A DNA stretch of 51,717 nt. It comes from an uncultured Lachnospiraceae bacterium (GTDB taxonomy: Bacteria > Bacillota > Clostridia > Lachnospirales > Lachnospiraceae). Below, in pieces: positions 51,677 to 51,717 of this stretch (within the stretch, counting starts at the first letter, position 1; each line of letters begins with the position of its first letter). Both the position numbers and the translations under genes were made by a program. Where the stretch lies: positions 1 through 51,717 of the forward strand of contig CAJTPU010000023.1 of the NCBI GenBank assembly GCA_910578335.1, given 5' to 3'. The notes beneath the pieces were generated by a model. It had not been told where the DNA came from, searched no databases, and saw only the letters and a program-made list of their open reading frames with translations.

Positions 51677-51717
51677 TTATATCAAAATGACTGCCAGTAA
51701 AAGCCCCCCCATAACCC
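51677..51717 (-). CDS. spoIIIAB: Stage III sporulation protein AB, C-terminal end (partial)
   Basis: Only the last twelve codons are in the window (VMGGLLLAVILI then TAA), a hydrophobic C-terminal helix as expected for SpoIIIAB, directly upstream of spoIIIAC. The rest lies beyond the right edge. The call rests on operon order plus this hydrophobic tail. Confidence 0.7.
   Translation of the reverse strand, partial: VMGGLLLAVILI

Overview
The window is a stretch of a spore-forming, low-to-moderate GC Firmicutes chromosome. The gene content points to Clostridia and most likely Lachnospiraceae: spoIIIA operon, spoIVB, the asp23-nusB-xseAB-dxs-tlyA-nadK-argR-recN cluster, VanRS-like two-component genes, and a large lipoprotein-fed oligopeptide transporter. 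Every intact gene reads on the minus strand, so transcription runs from high to low coordinates. The only plus-strand coding region is a broken transposase.

Reading in transcriptional order from the right edge: spoIIIAB (last codons only), C, D, E, F, G and H (47.9-51.7 kb) encode the forespore-engulfment secretion channel and end in a strong nested hairpin terminator. Next come deoB and prfC, a 159-nt near-palindrome, a transglutaminase-like lipoprotein, and the housekeeping cluster asp23-nusB-xseA-xseB-dxs-tlyA-nadK-argR-recN, which ends in a terminator. spoIVB follows. The place where spo0A usually sits is taken by gpmI-eno, which have their own promoter. ispA and folD, usual members of this cluster in related genomes, are absent from it here.

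The middle (21.2-30.2 kb) is an oppABCDF-type operon in which four of the five subunits carry large extra segments: OppA is about 850 aa, OppC has a large external loop, OppD is 722 aa with about 375 extra residues, and OppF has a charged helical insert. A DUF3899-like membrane protein closes the operon. trkA-trkH (potassium uptake), secG, rnr, smpB and ssrA (tmRNA) follow, forming a classic protein-export and ribosome-rescue neighbourhood.

A decayed 5.4-kb genomic island (9305-14752) is integrated at the 3' end of ssrA. It is bounded by 33-bp direct repeats and contains a multiply broken tyrosine integrase, two small AT-rich hypothetical genes, a frameshifted IS1202/ISNCY-type transposase, a 3'-truncated IS3-type transposase and a small gene remnant. 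A further, degenerate ssrA-end copy lies outside the left repeat, and the probable original ssrA terminator is now more than 5 kb away beside rtcB.

The left part holds rtcB, a small coiled-coil membrane protein, a VanR/VanS-like two-component system joined by 50-bp tandem repeats that contain mini-ORFs, hflX, a polytopic membrane protein with a glutamine-rich repeat region, and a small lipoprotein. At the left edge two consensus-like sigma-A promoters point out of the window, probably toward an rRNA operon.

All assignments come from reading motifs and context; no database search was run.
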